DNA of 64,000 bases from Winogradskyella sp. MH6. Lineage in GTDB: Bacteria; Bacteroidota; Bacteroidia; Flavobacteriales; Flavobacteriaceae. Positions within the stretch are counted from its first letter, which is position 1, and each line of letters starts with the position of its first letter. The translations under genes were made by a program, and so were the position numbers. Under the pieces are notes generated by a model. It did not search any database. It was not told the origin of the DNA and saw only the letters and a list, made by a program, of their open reading frames with translations. Below, piece by piece: positions 40,409-50,513 of the stretch. The DNA lies in the NCBI RefSeq assembly GCF_022810765.1, contig NZ_CP094494.1, positions 2,542,001 to 2,606,000 on the forward strand, read 5' to 3'.

Positions 40409-41883
40409 TTTAGAGTCTTGAGGAATTTTTCAGCGTTATTAAAATGGTTTTCTAAAGTCTCTTTTTTCATGCGATCGAGATTACCTAAGAGCATACCTAA
40501 TCTAGGATTGCTCTCAAAAAAACCTCTATGTTTATCCATAAATGTCCAGAATAATCCATCCCAAACCTCTTGCCAATCACCTTTGGAATAATTACTCATT
40601 TTCATAATGTAGTTGCTACTACTTATATAAGGTTTGGTAGACATTAAACCACCATCGGCAAACAGACTCATGCCATATACGTTAGGTACCATAACCCAAT
40701 CATAAGCATCGATGAATAACTCCATAAACCATTGATAAACATCATCTGGATCAAATTCGCAAAGCACCATGAAATTTCCTAGAATCATCAAGCGTTCTAT
40801 ATGATGAGCATAAGCGGTTTTGTTAACTTTCTTAATAACATCATCCACAGGTTTTATGCCAGTGGAACCATCATAAAATGATTTTGGTATTTTTCGTTTG
40901 AAATTCCAAAAGTTCTTGGTACGCTCTTCTGTACCTTTTACTTCGTAAACACCTCTGATAAATTCTCTCCAACCTAAAATTTGTCGTACGAACCCTTCTG
41001 TTGAATTTATTGGCACATCATTAGATTTGGCATAATCAATAGCATTATCAATCACCTCGGAAGGGTTTAGCAAGCCAATATTAATTAATGGTGATAACAA
41101 ACTATGATTTAAAAAATGTTCTTCTTTTACAATGGCATCTTCATAAACTCCAAATTCATGAAAGCGATAGTCGAAAAATTGTTGTAACCATTGCTCTGCA
41201 GATTCAAAATCGATTGGGTAAGCTAAGAAGTCATTCAGTTCTCCGTAATGACTACCAAAGTGTTCTTCTACATAATTTTCAGCTTCTTTGTGATATTTTG
41301 ATTTATCAGGAAATTGAATATTTGGAGGTGTTTTATCCTTTGGATATTTCTTTCTGTTTTCGGAATCGTAAGTCCATTTTCCTCCTTCAGGTTCTTTTGA
41401 AACCATTAAAACATCTCGTTTTTTTCGTTGTTCTTTATAAAATGAAGTTTGAAAAAATTTCTTTTTTGAAGGTTTGAAAAACGAGCTGAGATCTTTTTTT
41501 GTATTTATAAACAGTGGACTTTCGTACCATTCAATTGTAATGTCTTTTGACGCTGATTTAATATGTTTTTCTAGCCAATTGTCAGTCGGATCTATAATAT
41601 GAAGTGTTTCCGTACCTTCATCAATTAGTTTTGGAATCAATTCACGAACATCACATAAATCTGAAGTTGCTTCAATATAACTTACGGTCTTGCCTTTCGA
41701 TTTTAAATAATCTTCATAAGCCTTCATAGAAGCTCGGTGAAACACTATTTTCTGTTTATGGAATTTATACTGTTTGAAAAATAGATACTCTTCAATAAGA
41801 TAGATTTCTGCATTAATATTTAGAATTTGAGAATTCTGAAATAATTGATGTGGGAAGAGTAATATGTGTTCTTTATTTTTCAT
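40405..41883 (-). CDS. FeS-BCP-like cryptochrome/photolyase lacking the Fe-S cysteines
   Basis: The 492-residue protein matches the bacterial (6-4)-photolyase/CryB-type family (HRASMKAYEDYLKSKGKTVS; RQILGWREFIRGVYE; AHHIERLMILGNFMVL; NVYGMSLFADGGLMSTKPYI). Members normally bind a 4Fe-4S cluster through four Cys. Here only two Cys are present in the whole protein, and the ligand region reads SNYIMKMSNYSKGDWQEVW, so no cluster can form. The start at 41883 follows the upstream stop by 1 bp; the frame is open further upstream but overlaps cry-DASH. Confidence 0.9.
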   Translation of the reverse strand: MKNKEHILLFPHQLFQNSQILNINAEIYLIEEYLFFKQYKFHKQKIVFHRASMKAYEDYLKSKGKTVSYIEATSDLCDVRELIPKLIDEGTETLHIIDPTDNWLEKHIKSASKDITIEWYESPLFINTKKDLSSFFKPSKKKFFQTSFYKEQRKKRDVLMVSKEPEGGKWTYDSENRKKYPKDKTPPNIQFPDKSKYHKEAENYVEEHFGSHYGELNDFLAYPIDFESAEQWLQQFFDYRFHEFGVYEDAIVKEEHFLNHSLLSPLINIGLLNPSEVIDNAIDYAKSNDVPINSTEGFVRQILGWREFIRGVYEVKGTEERTKNFWNFKRKIPKSFYDGSTGIKPVDDVIKKVNKTAYAHHIERLMILGNFMVLCEFDPDDVYQWFMELFIDAYDWVMVPNVYGMSLFADGGLMSTKPYISSSNYIMKMSNYSKGDWQEVWDGLFWTFMDKHRGFFESNPRLGMLLGNLDRMKKETLENHFNNAEKFLKTLK

Positions 41884-41884
41884 C

Positions 41885-43189
41885 TTAAAACAAACTCGGT
41901 TGTAACCATAAATTTCTATAACTTCCTTTACTGTCGTAGCGTTCAGCCTGAAGCTGTACGTTGAATTTTCTATCTCTTGGATCGTTGCCAACTCCTGCCA
42001 CATACATCCAATTGCCATAGTTGCTGTGAACATCGTAGTCGAGTAGGAGCGATTCAAAATAAGCAGCACCAATACGCCAATCTAGTTGTAACTCTTTTGC
42101 AAAATAGGATGCAACATTTTGGCGACCTCTATTGCTCATCCAGCCCGTTTCTTTGAGTTCAATCATGTTGGCATTTACAAAGTCGCTTTTAGTGTTTCCA
42201 TTAATCCAATTGTCAATTAATTTTTGGTCTATTTTCCACTCATAAATTTTATTTAGGATACCATCTAACTTAAAAATCTGATTACCATGTTTCAGGGAAA
42301 TGTATTTGAAATAGTCGCGCCAAATCAATTCAAAAATGAGCCAATAGGTAGACTCATTATTGTAGTGTTCTTTTTCAAAATGCTTGACGTTCCAATAAAT
42401 CGTTCTAGCGGAAATACTTCCGTTAGCCAACCAAGGTGAAAATTTTGAGCTGTAGTCCTTACCAATTAAACCATTTCTAGTTTTCTTATAAAAACCTAAT
42501 TTTTTGGTGTTGAAGAAATAGTCTTCCAATCGTTGTAAAACTTCAGTTTCACCTCCTTTAAATGGAAACGCAGAATGCGTATGTGTTTCAAAATCTTCAA
42601 AACCTAAATCTGTTAATGTTGGAATCTTAGTATCGTTTTCAATTCTATTATTTTCAGATTGTTTCTTGATTGTCGACTTGTGTCGAATAGCTATGTATTT
42701 TTCAAGCTTTTTTCGGAATACTGTAAATACTTGAGGTGTTTGGTGAATCTCAAAATTGATATCATCAGGATGAAATAGAAATTGATTGTAAATGTGATGC
42801 CAAGACACGTTGTTTATCTTTTTTTTTACGGCATTTTCAATATCAACTTCTTCCTGTGTCCATTCCTTTTGAAGGTAAATATTATTGACATCATAAGTCT
42901 CACAGATTGAAGGAATGATTTCTTCAGGATGCTCATGGTAAACTAACAGATCTATATTAAGGCTACTGAGTTGCGCTTTTAGATTTTCTAGAGTTTCAAT
43001 TAAAAATTCAGCTCTATATTTCTCAGTTTTTTTGAAACCAAAAGCATCGACTTCAAACTGTTTTGGATCAAAACAATACACACCAAAAACTTTACTACCA
43101 TTTTTTGTAGCTTCACTTAATACGGCATTATCTATGGTTCTAAGATCATTTCTGAACCAAACTAAGTTTTCTATTTTGTCCTTCTGCAT
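41885..43189 (-). CDS. Cryptochrome DASH
   Basis: The 434-residue protein starts [20 protein letters not shown] and ends with the DASH signature [21 protein letters not shown]-domain text such as [20 protein letters not shown] and [19 protein letters not shown] is canonical. DASH proteins repair cyclobutane dimers in single-stranded DNA and act as blue-light receptors. Its start overlaps the DUF2256 gene by 19 bp. Confidence 0.95.
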   Translation of the reverse strand: MQKDKIENLVWFRNDLRTIDNAVLSEATKNGSKVFGVYCFDPKQFEVDAFGFKKTEKYRAEFLIETLENLKAQLSSLNIDLLVYHEHPEEIIPSICETYDVNNIYLQKEWTQEEVDIENAVKKKINNVSWHHIYNQFLFHPDDINFEIHQTPQVFTVFRKKLEKYIAIRHKSTIKKQSENNRIENDTKIPTLTDLGFEDFETHTHSAFPFKGGETEVLQRLEDYFFNTKKLGFYKKTRNGLIGKDYSSKFSPWLANGSISARTIYWNVKHFEKEHYNNESTYWLIFELIWRDYFKYISLKHGNQIFKLDGILNKIYEWKIDQKLIDNWINGNTKSDFVNANMIELKETGWMSNRGRQNVASYFAKELQLDWRIGAAYFESLLLDYDVHSNYGNWMYVAGVGNDPRDRKFNVQLQAERYDSKGSYRNLWLQPSLF

Positions 43190-43308
43190 TTTTCGCTACA
43201 ATATTTAACGGTGTCCCAATCTTTTGCCCATTTTTTGCGCCACGTAAATTGTCGTTCACAAACAGGACATAGTTTTGAAGGTAAGTTTTGTTTTTTTACA
43301 CCTTTCAT
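43171..43308 (-). CDS. DUF2256 zinc-finger-like small protein
   Basis: The 45-residue protein has the full DUF2256 pattern: [20 protein letters not shown], then [10 protein letters not shown], with four Cys arranged as CxxC...CxxxC. It is probably a small Zn protein. DUF2256 genes are usually next to cry-DASH genes, as here. The ATG overlaps the stop of the SDR/DUF2867 gene (ATGA), and the 3' end overlaps the cry-DASH start. Confidence 0.88.
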   Translation of the reverse strand: MKGVKKQNLPSKLCPVCERQFTWRKKWAKDWDTVKYCSEKCRRTK

Positions 43309-44726
43309 TTTTTGTTAATCAAGGCGTTAATCATTCCATTAAAAACAAAAGCGTGAAAGGGTAGAACCGAGTACCAATACAATCGTCCCCAAATACCTCT
43401 TGGTCTAAAAACTGCACGTTGGTAGAGCTGGTCTTTTACAATTTTGAATTCTAACCAAGCTTCGCCTGGTAGGCGCATTTCAGCAAATAGTAGTAAACGT
43501 TTTTCGTCTTTATCGGCAAATAGTACACGCCAAAAATCGAGCGCATCACCTGGTTCTAAATAAGTGTCGTGCGTTCTTCCACGACGTAACCCAACACCAC
43601 CAAAAAGTTTATCAACATAGCCTCTAATTTTCCAAAGCCAGTTAAAACTATACCAACCATTTCGGCCTCCAATACTCCAGATTTTATTGAGGGTAAACGT
43701 TTCATCTTTTACCGTTCTATGTCGTATATCTTTATAACAACCAAAATGTGGTAACTCAATATATTTAGAGAGCTGCACGTTAAATCTGCCACTGCTAATG
43801 GCATCTTTCCAACTAGAGACTACAGCATTTTGCTCAATTTTTTGAAAGGCTAGATTTACAGCTGTTTTGTAATCTACAGGTTCTATACCAATGATTTCAT
43901 TGATGTTGCTAGGTTTTCCGATCACTTCAACTTTCATGCTATCTACCAAAGCAGCAGCCAATTTAAACGACGTTGAGGTTACAAAATAGAGCCAGTAAGA
44001 TGATAGTTTTGGTGTTAAAACCGGAAGTGTGACGATATGGCGTTTGAGGTTACGGACGTCAGCAAATTGCAATAACATTTCTTTGTAGGTAAGCACTTCT
44101 GGACCGAAAATATCGAAGGATTTATTGAACAATTCTTCTTTGCCTAATCCGCCAGACAGAAAACCTAATACATCACGAATGGCAATAGGTTGCGTTTTTG
44201 TTTTTAGCCATCTTGGAGTAATCATAAAAGGTAGCTTTTCTACAATATCTCTTATGATTTCAAAAGAAGCACTTCCACTACCGACTATAATTCCGGCTCT
44301 AAATGTTGTAAGTGCATAGTGATCTGACTTTAACGTGTTTTCAACTTGTAAACGTGATTTTAAATGTTTTGAAAGTGAATTATCGTTAACAATACCACTG
44401 AGATAAATAACTTGTTTGCAACGTGTAGCATTTACTAAATTCTTAAAATTCTGAGCACATTGACGCTCTAAATCCACAAAATCATTTGAGCCTGTGGACA
44501 TAGAATGTATCAGATAATAAGCTGCATCTATATCTTCAGGAATCTTATTAGGTTCAGGATCTAAAAAATCGAGCTTAATAAAGGAGCAAGAGGGATGATT
44601 TTCAATTTCATCTGGAATACGGTTTAAATCACGTACACAACAAACTAGCTCATGCTCATCTTCTAAAAGCTGAAGTGCTAATCTTTTGGCAATATAGCCC
44701 GTTGTACCTGTGAGTAGAATTCGCAT
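43305..44726 (-). CDS. NAD(P)-binding SDR with C-terminal DUF2867
   Basis: The 473-residue protein begins with an atypical-SDR Rossmann fold ([39 protein letters not shown]) over residues 1-280, followed by a DUF2867 domain (residues 310-473; [20 protein letters not shown] and [11 protein letters not shown]). The combination is typical of proteins near photolyases and carotenoid genes; the substrate is unknown. It overlaps its neighbours by 1 bp and 4 bp. Confidence 0.9.
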   Translation of the reverse strand: MRILLTGTTGYIAKRLALQLLEDEHELVCCVRDLNRIPDEIENHPSCSFIKLDFLDPEPNKIPEDIDAAYYLIHSMSTGSNDFVDLERQCAQNFKNLVNATRCKQVIYLSGIVNDNSLSKHLKSRLQVENTLKSDHYALTTFRAGIIVGSGSASFEIIRDIVEKLPFMITPRWLKTKTQPIAIRDVLGFLSGGLGKEELFNKSFDIFGPEVLTYKEMLLQFADVRNLKRHIVTLPVLTPKLSSYWLYFVTSTSFKLAAALVDSMKVEVIGKPSNINEIIGIEPVDYKTAVNLAFQKIEQNAVVSSWKDAISSGRFNVQLSKYIELPHFGCYKDIRHRTVKDETFTLNKIWSIGGRNGWYSFNWLWKIRGYVDKLFGGVGLRRGRTHDTYLEPGDALDFWRVLFADKDEKRLLLFAEMRLPGEAWLEFKIVKDQLYQRAVFRPRGIWGRLYWYSVLPFHAFVFNGMINALINKK

Positions 44727-45364
44727 TAATCATTTATGTTTTCAAATTCAGGTTTAGGTCTTTGGTATTCTAAACGTGTGTTGGAATTTGGGACAGCATA
44801 AGCATCTAAACCATTAATTGCTGCAACTTTTCCTTTTGATAAATTGATGAAACCGTCTTTTTCTAATAAGCCATCTTTCACATATAGTTTCTTGATTTTC
44901 CCAATCAATAGAATGGTATTATTAGCTTTAATTGGATACTCTTCAACATATTCCATGACCAATTGCAATGGACAGTTTTTTACAAATGGAGCTGAAAAAT
45001 TATCCTTGTATTCCTCATCGAGACTAGTAACATCAAACTCAGAAATAGAAGCATCGTATTTTGCAGAGGTATGATGTGCATCTTCAAGAATATTTTGATG
45101 AATATGATTTAATGTGAAAAAACCAGTTTCTTTTATATTATCATACGTATTTCTGATAACTGTAGTCGGTCTGAGGAAAAAGCCAAGCAATGCAGGATCA
45201 GATCCTAAATGCGTCACAGAACTAAACACAGCTACGTTACTTATACCATCCTTACTTTTTGTGCCAATAAGGTTTGCAGACTTGTAACCTGAACAACTAT
45301 TTATAAGGTTTATTCGGTATAAATGATGCATTTGGTTAATATCATCGTTATCAAATTCTATCAT
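44726..45364 (-). CDS. Flavin reductase-like protein
   Basis: The 212-residue protein has the FMN-binding split-barrel pattern of flavin reductases (SANLIGTKSKDGISNVAVFS, GSDPALLGFFLRPTTVIRNT, TGFFTLNHIH). It may keep flavin reduced, which photolyases need for catalysis; that link is inference. It sits in the upstream light operon, abutting the AarF-type kinase gene with no gap and overlapping the SDR gene by 1 bp. Confidence 0.88.
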   Translation of the reverse strand: MIEFDNDDINQMHHLYRINLINSCSGYKSANLIGTKSKDGISNVAVFSSVTHLGSDPALLGFFLRPTTVIRNTYDNIKETGFFTLNHIHQNILEDAHHTSAKYDASISEFDVTSLDEEYKDNFSAPFVKNCPLQLVMEYVEEYPIKANNTILLIGKIKKLYVKDGLLEKDGFINLSKGKVAAINGLDAYAVPNSNTRLEYQRPKPEFENIND

Positions 45365-46675
45365 TTATAGTGTATTAAAGTTGTTGATTTTGATGTCTTT
45401 TGCTTTGAGGTCGAACATTAGATTGTAAAGTCCGAAGAAGGTTCTGTTGATATAAATAAAATGTTTAGAACCACGGTTACCGTTCATGTTTCTCAATTCT
45501 GTACTCTTAGAATATTTTTGTCCCATTTCAGTGATTTTTCCGAAGAATTGAGCATCCGAAAAGTCGAAATTTTCTGCATGGAAAGGCTGGGTAAATAAGC
45601 TTAACAATTCATGAAACATATCGGTGAAAAAGATAATTTCTTCTTCAGAATCATCTTTTCTTAAGATCTCTAATTCGTAAAGTTTAGCTTTAAATTCTTC
45701 AGGATTACTAATCACTTTTTTATCGGCCAACTCAAAATATGGTGTATAGAATTCCTCTGGAATACTTTTCATGCAACCAAAATCTAACGCGATTAAATTT
45801 CCATCTTCAGAAATCAAAAAATTACCAGGATGCGGATCGGCATGAACTTTTTTCAACCTATGAATTTGAAACATGTAAAAGTCCCATAACGCTTGTCCTA
45901 ATTGATTGGATAATTCCTGATCTGCATTATGTTGTACAAATTCAGAAAGGTGCTCACCTTTCATGTAATCCATGGTGATAATGCGTTCTGACGAAAATTC
46001 TTCGTAATAATTCGGGAATTTAAGATTTGGAATATGATTACAAGCTTCTACAACCGCTTTGCTTTGTTGTAACTCTAGAATGTAATTGGTTTCTTCGATA
46101 AGTTTATTTTCAACTTCTTTGAAGTATTTATCCGAATCTTTCCCTTTAATATTGAACATCTTAATAGCAATGGGTTTTACCAAGGCTAAATCTGAAGCAA
46201 TACTCTCTGCAACTCCAGGATATTGGATTTTCACAGCAAATTTTTTCCCATCCTTTTCGGCCAAGTGAACCTGGCCAATGCTTGCAGCATTTACTGAAGT
46301 TGCATTGAAAGTATCGAATAATTCTTCTGGGTGTTTCCCAAAATATTTTTTAAACGTCTTAATCACCAAAGGCGCAGACAATGGAGGTACAGAAAATTGA
46401 GACAGCGAAAACTTTTCTACATAAGCTTGTGGTAATATGCTTTTTTCCATACTTAGCATTTGCGCGACTTTTAGCGCGCTACCTTTAAGCTGCTTTAGGC
46501 TATCGTAGATATCTTCAGCATTATTTTTGTCTAATCTAGACTTCGCTTCATCTTCTGTTTTGGTGATTTTATCTCCGTAATATTTTAAGTAGTTTACACC
46601 AACCTTTGCTCCAGTAGAGACTAGTTTGGTAGCTCGTGATATTTTTGAAACAGGTATTTTGTCTATTGTCTTCAT
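45365..46675 (-). CDS. ABC1/AarF (UbiB)-type atypical kinase
   Basis: The 436-residue protein carries the UbiB-family signatures: the KxGQ-like LKGSALKVAQMLSME near residue 68, an Ala-rich loop with NAASIGQVHLA, VKIQYPGV with the ATP-binding Lys, VHADPHPGNFLI and ALDFGCMK. These atypical kinases support quinone synthesis or lipid metabolism in bacteria. Here it is the second gene of the light operon, overlapping the regulator gene by 4 bp. Its role in light response is unknown. Confidence 0.9.
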   Translation of the reverse strand: MKTIDKIPVSKISRATKLVSTGAKVGVNYLKYYGDKITKTEDEAKSRLDKNNAEDIYDSLKQLKGSALKVAQMLSMEKSILPQAYVEKFSLSQFSVPPLSAPLVIKTFKKYFGKHPEELFDTFNATSVNAASIGQVHLAEKDGKKFAVKIQYPGVAESIASDLALVKPIAIKMFNIKGKDSDKYFKEVENKLIEETNYILELQQSKAVVEACNHIPNLKFPNYYEEFSSERIITMDYMKGEHLSEFVQHNADQELSNQLGQALWDFYMFQIHRLKKVHADPHPGNFLISEDGNLIALDFGCMKSIPEEFYTPYFELADKKVISNPEEFKAKLYELEILRKDDSEEEIIFFTDMFHELLSLFTQPFHAENFDFSDAQFFGKITEMGQKYSKSTELRNMNGNRGSKHFIYINRTFFGLYNLMFDLKAKDIKINNFNTL

Positions 46676-47331
46676 GCGTTCATTTTAAATTTTTCTTTGT
46701 AAATAAACTTTCCGAAGTCGATAAGACTTTTTAATGGAGTTGTATCGATGAGATCAAAACTAGTGTTGACTGATTTTTCAATAAATACATCTGTTTTTTC
46801 AAATGCTTTTGAAGTGTCATCTATCCAAAACTTTATGGTCATCAATAATTGAATCCAAGCAGATTCTTCAATACTTCTTTTTTGAAGTTTCTCTAACTTT
46901 TCTTCTTTTAAGTCTAGCGTTTTAATATCTAAAGTAGAAACATATTTGGTGAAGCTAGATTTTAAGCTTGAAAGCGTCTTAAGCGTTTTTAATTTGTTTT
47001 TTTCATTTTCTAAAGCATAAATCACATAACTTCTATTAGCCGTAAGCACTTCAAAAAATGTATAGTAAAAACTTAAAAGTTTATTGCGAGCATCAAAAGA
47101 TTGATAGTCTTCACTTTTTTGTAAAACGTCGTGAGTATTATCAAAAAACGCTTTGAAAATACTTTTTTCTAAAGCATCAAAAGAATTGAAATGTTCGTAG
47201 AATTTTTGTTCTTCAAAATTGTTGTCTTTTGAAAAGGAGTATACAGATTTAGGTTGTTGGTTATGCGTTAACACATAATCCATATATAAAGAAATTAAAT
47301 CTGCTTGTTTTATGTTTTTTTTCTTTGCCAT
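46672..47331 (-). CDS. TetR-like transcriptional regulator
   Basis: The 219-residue protein has an N-terminal helix-turn-helix (SVYSFSKDNNFEEQKFYEHF near residues 29-48) followed by an all-helical ligand/dimer domain, the TetR plan. No cobalamin-binding or light-sensing domain is seen. It is the first gene of the upstream light operon, with an inverted-repeat operator just upstream that recurs before the second operon. That fits an autoregulated repressor controlling both; binding is inferred. Confidence 0.75.
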   Translation of the reverse strand: MAKKKNIKQADLISLYMDYVLTHNQQPKSVYSFSKDNNFEEQKFYEHFNSFDALEKSIFKAFFDNTHDVLQKSEDYQSFDARNKLLSFYYTFFEVLTANRSYVIYALENEKNKLKTLKTLSSLKSSFTKYVSTLDIKTLDLKEEKLEKLQKRSIEESAWIQLLMTIKFWIDDTSKAFEKTDVFIEKSVNTSFDLIDTTPLKSLIDFGKFIYKEKFKMNA

Positions 47332-47349
47332 TGTAATTGATTTACAATG

Positions 47350-47392
47350 TAAAGATATTAAATGTTTAACTATTTGTTTTAAAAGTTAAACA
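47350..47392 (-). promoter_or_regulatory. Light-cluster operator/promoter, upstream operon
   Basis: TGTTTAACTATT-N6-AAAAGTTAAACA (47363-47392) lies 5 bp from the minus-strand -7 box TATCTTTA (47350-47357). Arm sequence (one base different), spacer length and offset equal those of the element at 38824-38866. Confidence 0.75.
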
Positions 47393-47429
47393 AAATTTAA
47401 CTAAACTTTGAATCGAGCAGATTTAAGAA

Positions 47430-48472
47430 TTAGTGGTTCTTAGGCAAATAGTATTTTTTTCGCAACCCAAAAGCCACTCTAACCAATAAAATTAATGCAG
47501 GAACTTCTACCAAAGGACCAACAACTCCTGCAAATGCTTGTCCAGAATTTAAGCCAAATACAGCAATGGCTACAGCAATAGCCAATTCAAAATTATTGCC
47601 AGCTGCTGTAAAAGCAATGGCAGCATTTTTATCATAAGTAGCTCCCATGGCTTTACTAGTAAAGAAGCCTATAATAAACATCAGGGTAAAATATATTAGC
47701 AATGGTATAGTTATTATGAGTACATCCATTGGAATCTCTACAATTAACTCACCTTTAAGGGAAAACATTACCACGATGGTACAAAGCAACGCGATTAAAG
47801 TCAAAGGGGAAATAGTTGGGACAAACTTTTTAGTGTACCATTCTTCACCTTTCAATTTCACGAGGATAAGTCGAGATAAAATACCCAATAAAAAAGGAAT
47901 GCCTAGATATATAGCAACACTTTCTGCAATAGTTGCAATTGAAATATCTATAATAGCACCTTCAAACCAAAATAGGGGGGCAATACTGTGATAAATAGAT
48001 AGGCATAAAAGCTGTAACCAAAAACCTGAAAAACACTATTCAGAGCCACTAAGCCAGCTCCGTATTCACTACTGCCTTCTGCTAAATCATTCCAAACTAA
48101 AACCATCGCAATACAACGTGCCAAGCCAATAAGAATGAGTCCAACCATATATTCAGGATAATCTTGTAAAAAGATTATGGCTAAAACAAACATTAAAATC
48201 GGTCCGATAACCCAATTAAGAATCAATGATATTGAAAGGATTTTTACATCCTTAAATACTTTTGGTAATAAGGCATAGTTCACCTTTGCTAATGGTGGAT
48301 ACATCATTAAAATCAGTCCGATAGCTATGGGAATGTTTGTAGAACCGCTACTGTAGCTATTGATTAACTCAGGAAACGAAGGAGCAAAATAACCAATACC
48401 AACACCAACAATCATTGCTAAAAATATCCAAAGTGTTAGGTAACTATCCAAAAAACTCAGTTTCTTTTTCAT
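47430..48472 (-). pseudogene. acr3: Arsenite efflux permease ACR3, split by a 1-base deletion
   Basis: Two adjacent frames encode the two halves of one ACR3 permease. The 5' part (174 codons, to 47948) ends [14 protein letters not shown]; the 3' part continues in another frame with [18 protein letters not shown] and runs to 47430. The switch lies at a run of six C on the minus strand (47975-47980). One more C would give [11 protein letters not shown] and a normal 347-residue protein. The normal protein has about ten helices and exports arsenite. It may be a recent null mutation, a phase-variable tract or a sequencing error. Confidence 0.85.
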
Positions 48473-48475
48473 TTG

Positions 48476-49090
48476 TTATAGCTTTATTTGGGAGAAAATA
48501 AACTTCATTTCAGTAGCGATTTGAAGGCTACGCTCTTCATATTTTTCTGATTGCTGCGGAGTACCATCTGAGACTTTTGGATCTTCATAAGTAATAGGAA
48601 TTCGTTTTTCTGCACCTACAATAAACGGACAGCCTTGATCTGCCGAAGAGCACGTCATTATAGCAGCAAAACCACTTTTGGGATTAAAGTTTAAAGTAAT
48701 AGTTTTTGAAAATCCAATAATAGGATGTTGGTTCTCGCTATATTTTATGCTGTAAATAGGGTTTTCTTCATTAGATAGTATCTCTACTTTAAATCCTGAA
48801 TTTTCTAAGGTTTTTGCAGCTACAGGAAACAAGGCTGTTGCTTCAGTACCTGCAGAGTAGCAAAACAAGTTTTCTATCCCAAAATAAGAGCCTGTCGCTT
48901 GTGCCCAAGCTTGCGAGAGATGACTTCTTCTAGAGTTATGTGTACAAATAAAATTGAGGTTGATAATTTGTTTAGCATCAACTTTAGCCTGAATAAAGTC
49001 AATTAGAGGTTGAAGAATAGTTCTTCTTTCTTCAGAAATTGAAGCTGTATTCAGGCTATTTAATTTTTCTACTAATTTAGAATATAACAT
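48476..49090 (-). CDS. arsC: Arsenate reductase-like low-molecular-weight phosphatase
   Basis: The 204-residue protein contains the Cx5R P-loop CTHNSRRSHLSQAW near residue 49 and a later Cys pair region (IMTCSSADQGCPF), as in thioredoxin-linked arsenate reductases built on the LMW-phosphatase fold. It should reduce arsenate to arsenite for export or methylation. It lies 3 bp before the acr3 gene and 15 bp after arsM, in one operon. Confidence 0.9.
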   Translation of the reverse strand: MLYSKLVEKLNSLNTASISEERRTILQPLIDFIQAKVDAKQIINLNFICTHNSRRSHLSQAWAQATGSYFGIENLFCYSAGTEATALFPVAAKTLENSGFKVEILSNEENPIYSIKYSENQHPIIGFSKTITLNFNPKSGFAAIMTCSSADQGCPFIVGAEKRIPITYEDPKVSDGTPQQSEKYEERSLQIATEMKFIFSQIKL

Positions 49091-49105
49091 CTTTAATTAT
49101 TGCAT

Positions 49106-49996
49106 TTAGCAGCAGTTACCATCAGGTGTACAGCATGGCTCATCACTAGAAATGTCTGCTAATTGAAGTTTTGGTTTTTTTTCCTTCTTGCCTGGTTTTT
49201 CAGCATAAACTGTAATACTGAAAATACCAACGTTATCAGAATTGAATTGTTTAGTCATTTCTTCATCTAAATACTTGCTTAAAATATCATCAGGAATAGT
49301 GATAGGCTTTTCTTTTTGAATATTAACATTTACAAAACCTTCATCAGAAATGTGTTTTAAATAATCCTCTTTTTGAATAGCTCCAGCCACACAACCAGCA
49401 TACATCTCGGCATCTTCTTTTAAAGCTTTAGGTAAATCACCAACCAAGACGATATCTGAAATACTAAAATGTCCACCAGGTTTTAGAACCCTAAAAATTT
49501 CACTGATAACTTTTTGTTTGTTAGGCACTAAATTGAGTACACAGTTGCTCACAATAACATCAGCAACATTATCAGAAACAGGCATATTATCGATATCACC
49601 TTCTCTAAACTCAACATTATTGTAGCCAAGTTTTTCAGCATTGATGCGTGCTTTTTGTATCATAATAGGTGTAAAGTCAATACCAATAACTTTACCTCTG
49701 CTGCCTGTTTCATGTCTCGCAACAAAACAATCGTTACCAGCACCAGAGCCTAAATCTATAACGGTATCTCCTTTTTGAATTAAAGCGAATTGCGTTGGCA
49801 ATCCACAGCCTAAGCCTAAATCGGCATCACTGACATAGCCATCAGTTTCTGAATAATCATCCATCATAATGTTATAAACTTTATTGGATGGAGTAGTGGC
49901 ACCACAACAAGATGAAGCATTTTCAGCCTTGCCTTGTTCGGCAATTTTTGCGTATCGTTCCTTTACGATGTCTTTAAGTTCTTGTTCAGTTTTCAT
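49106..49996 (-). CDS. arsM: Arsenite S-adenosylmethionine methyltransferase
   Basis: The 296-residue protein has the SAM motif DLGSGAGNDCFVARHETG near residue 80, the arsenic-binding Cys in ASSCCGATTPS, the central NCVLNLVPNKQ and YAGCVAGAIQKEDY, and a Cys-rich tail (CCTPDGNCC). It methylates arsenite to mono- and dimethyl forms. It starts 37 bp after arsR. Length and motifs are normal. Confidence 0.93.
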   Translation of the reverse strand: MKTEQELKDIVKERYAKIAEQGKAENASSCCGATTPSNKVYNIMMDDYSETDGYVSDADLGLGCGLPTQFALIQKGDTVIDLGSGAGNDCFVARHETGSRGKVIGIDFTPIMIQKARINAEKLGYNNVEFREGDIDNMPVSDNVADVIVSNCVLNLVPNKQKVISEIFRVLKPGGHFSISDIVLVGDLPKALKEDAEMYAGCVAGAIQKEDYLKHISDEGFVNVNIQKEKPITIPDDILSKYLDEEMTKQFNSDNVGIFSITVYAEKPGKKEKKPKLQLADISSDEPCCTPDGNCC

Positions 49997-50033
49997 AATT
50001 ATATGTTTTGTATTGCTATAAAATCAATATGAT

Positions 50034-50363
50034 TTAACAACAATTAGTTTTTTTAGATTCATAATCTAGAAAATGAGAAATAAGATCTTTTGCATTAGCC
50101 CAATTATCTTCATCTATACAATAGCAAACGCTTGTACCTTCTATATTTCCTTTAATTAAGCCTATATTTTTTAATTCTCGAAGATGTTGAGAGATTGTAG
50201 CTTGTGCCAAGCCAATTTCGTCCACCAAATCACCACAAATACAAGTGCTAGAGTTGAAAATATGTTGCAGTATAGCCACTCTTGCAGGATGCGCAAAAGC
50301 CTTAGCTATGGTAGCAATTTGGTTTTGTTTTTTGGTAAAAATCTCAGATTTCGTTAGTCCCAT
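50034..50363 (-). CDS. arsR: ArsR-family metalloregulator
   Basis: The 109-residue winged-helix repressor has the As-binding motif STCICGDLVDEIGLAQATIS in the recognition helix region (ELCVCDL equivalent) and a Cys pair at the C-terminus (TNCC). It should leave DNA when arsenite binds and so derepress arsM, arsC and acr3 downstream. It is the first gene of the operon and a palindrome lies 18 bp upstream of its ATG. Confidence 0.92.
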   Translation of the reverse strand: MGLTKSEIFTKKQNQIATIAKAFAHPARVAILQHIFNSSTCICGDLVDEIGLAQATISQHLRELKNIGLIKGNIEGTSVCYCIDEDNWANAKDLISHFLDYESKKTNCC

Positions 50364-50380
50364 AAGTCCACTTAATTATT

Positions 50381-50392
50381 ATATTGCAATAT
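50381..50392 (-). promoter_or_regulatory. Candidate ArsR operator
   Basis: ATATTGCAATAT is a perfect 12-bp palindrome within the divergent region, where an autoregulatory ArsR site is expected. No clear TAnnTTTG box could be tied to it. Confidence 0.45.
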
Positions 50393-50513
50393 TACGATTA
50401 AATAAATTGTTGAATGCAATTTCAGTGTTAATTTTTCTTTTTTAGGTATTCGTTAACATTCTTGGCCTGTGTTATATTGTAATTTTAACAAAACATTAAT
50501 CAACACATACAAA

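Noticed and set aside
41884..42072. 63-residue N-terminal extension of the FeS-BCP-like protein
   Set aside because: It lies inside the cry-DASH gene in another frame; family similarity begins at the ATG at 41883.
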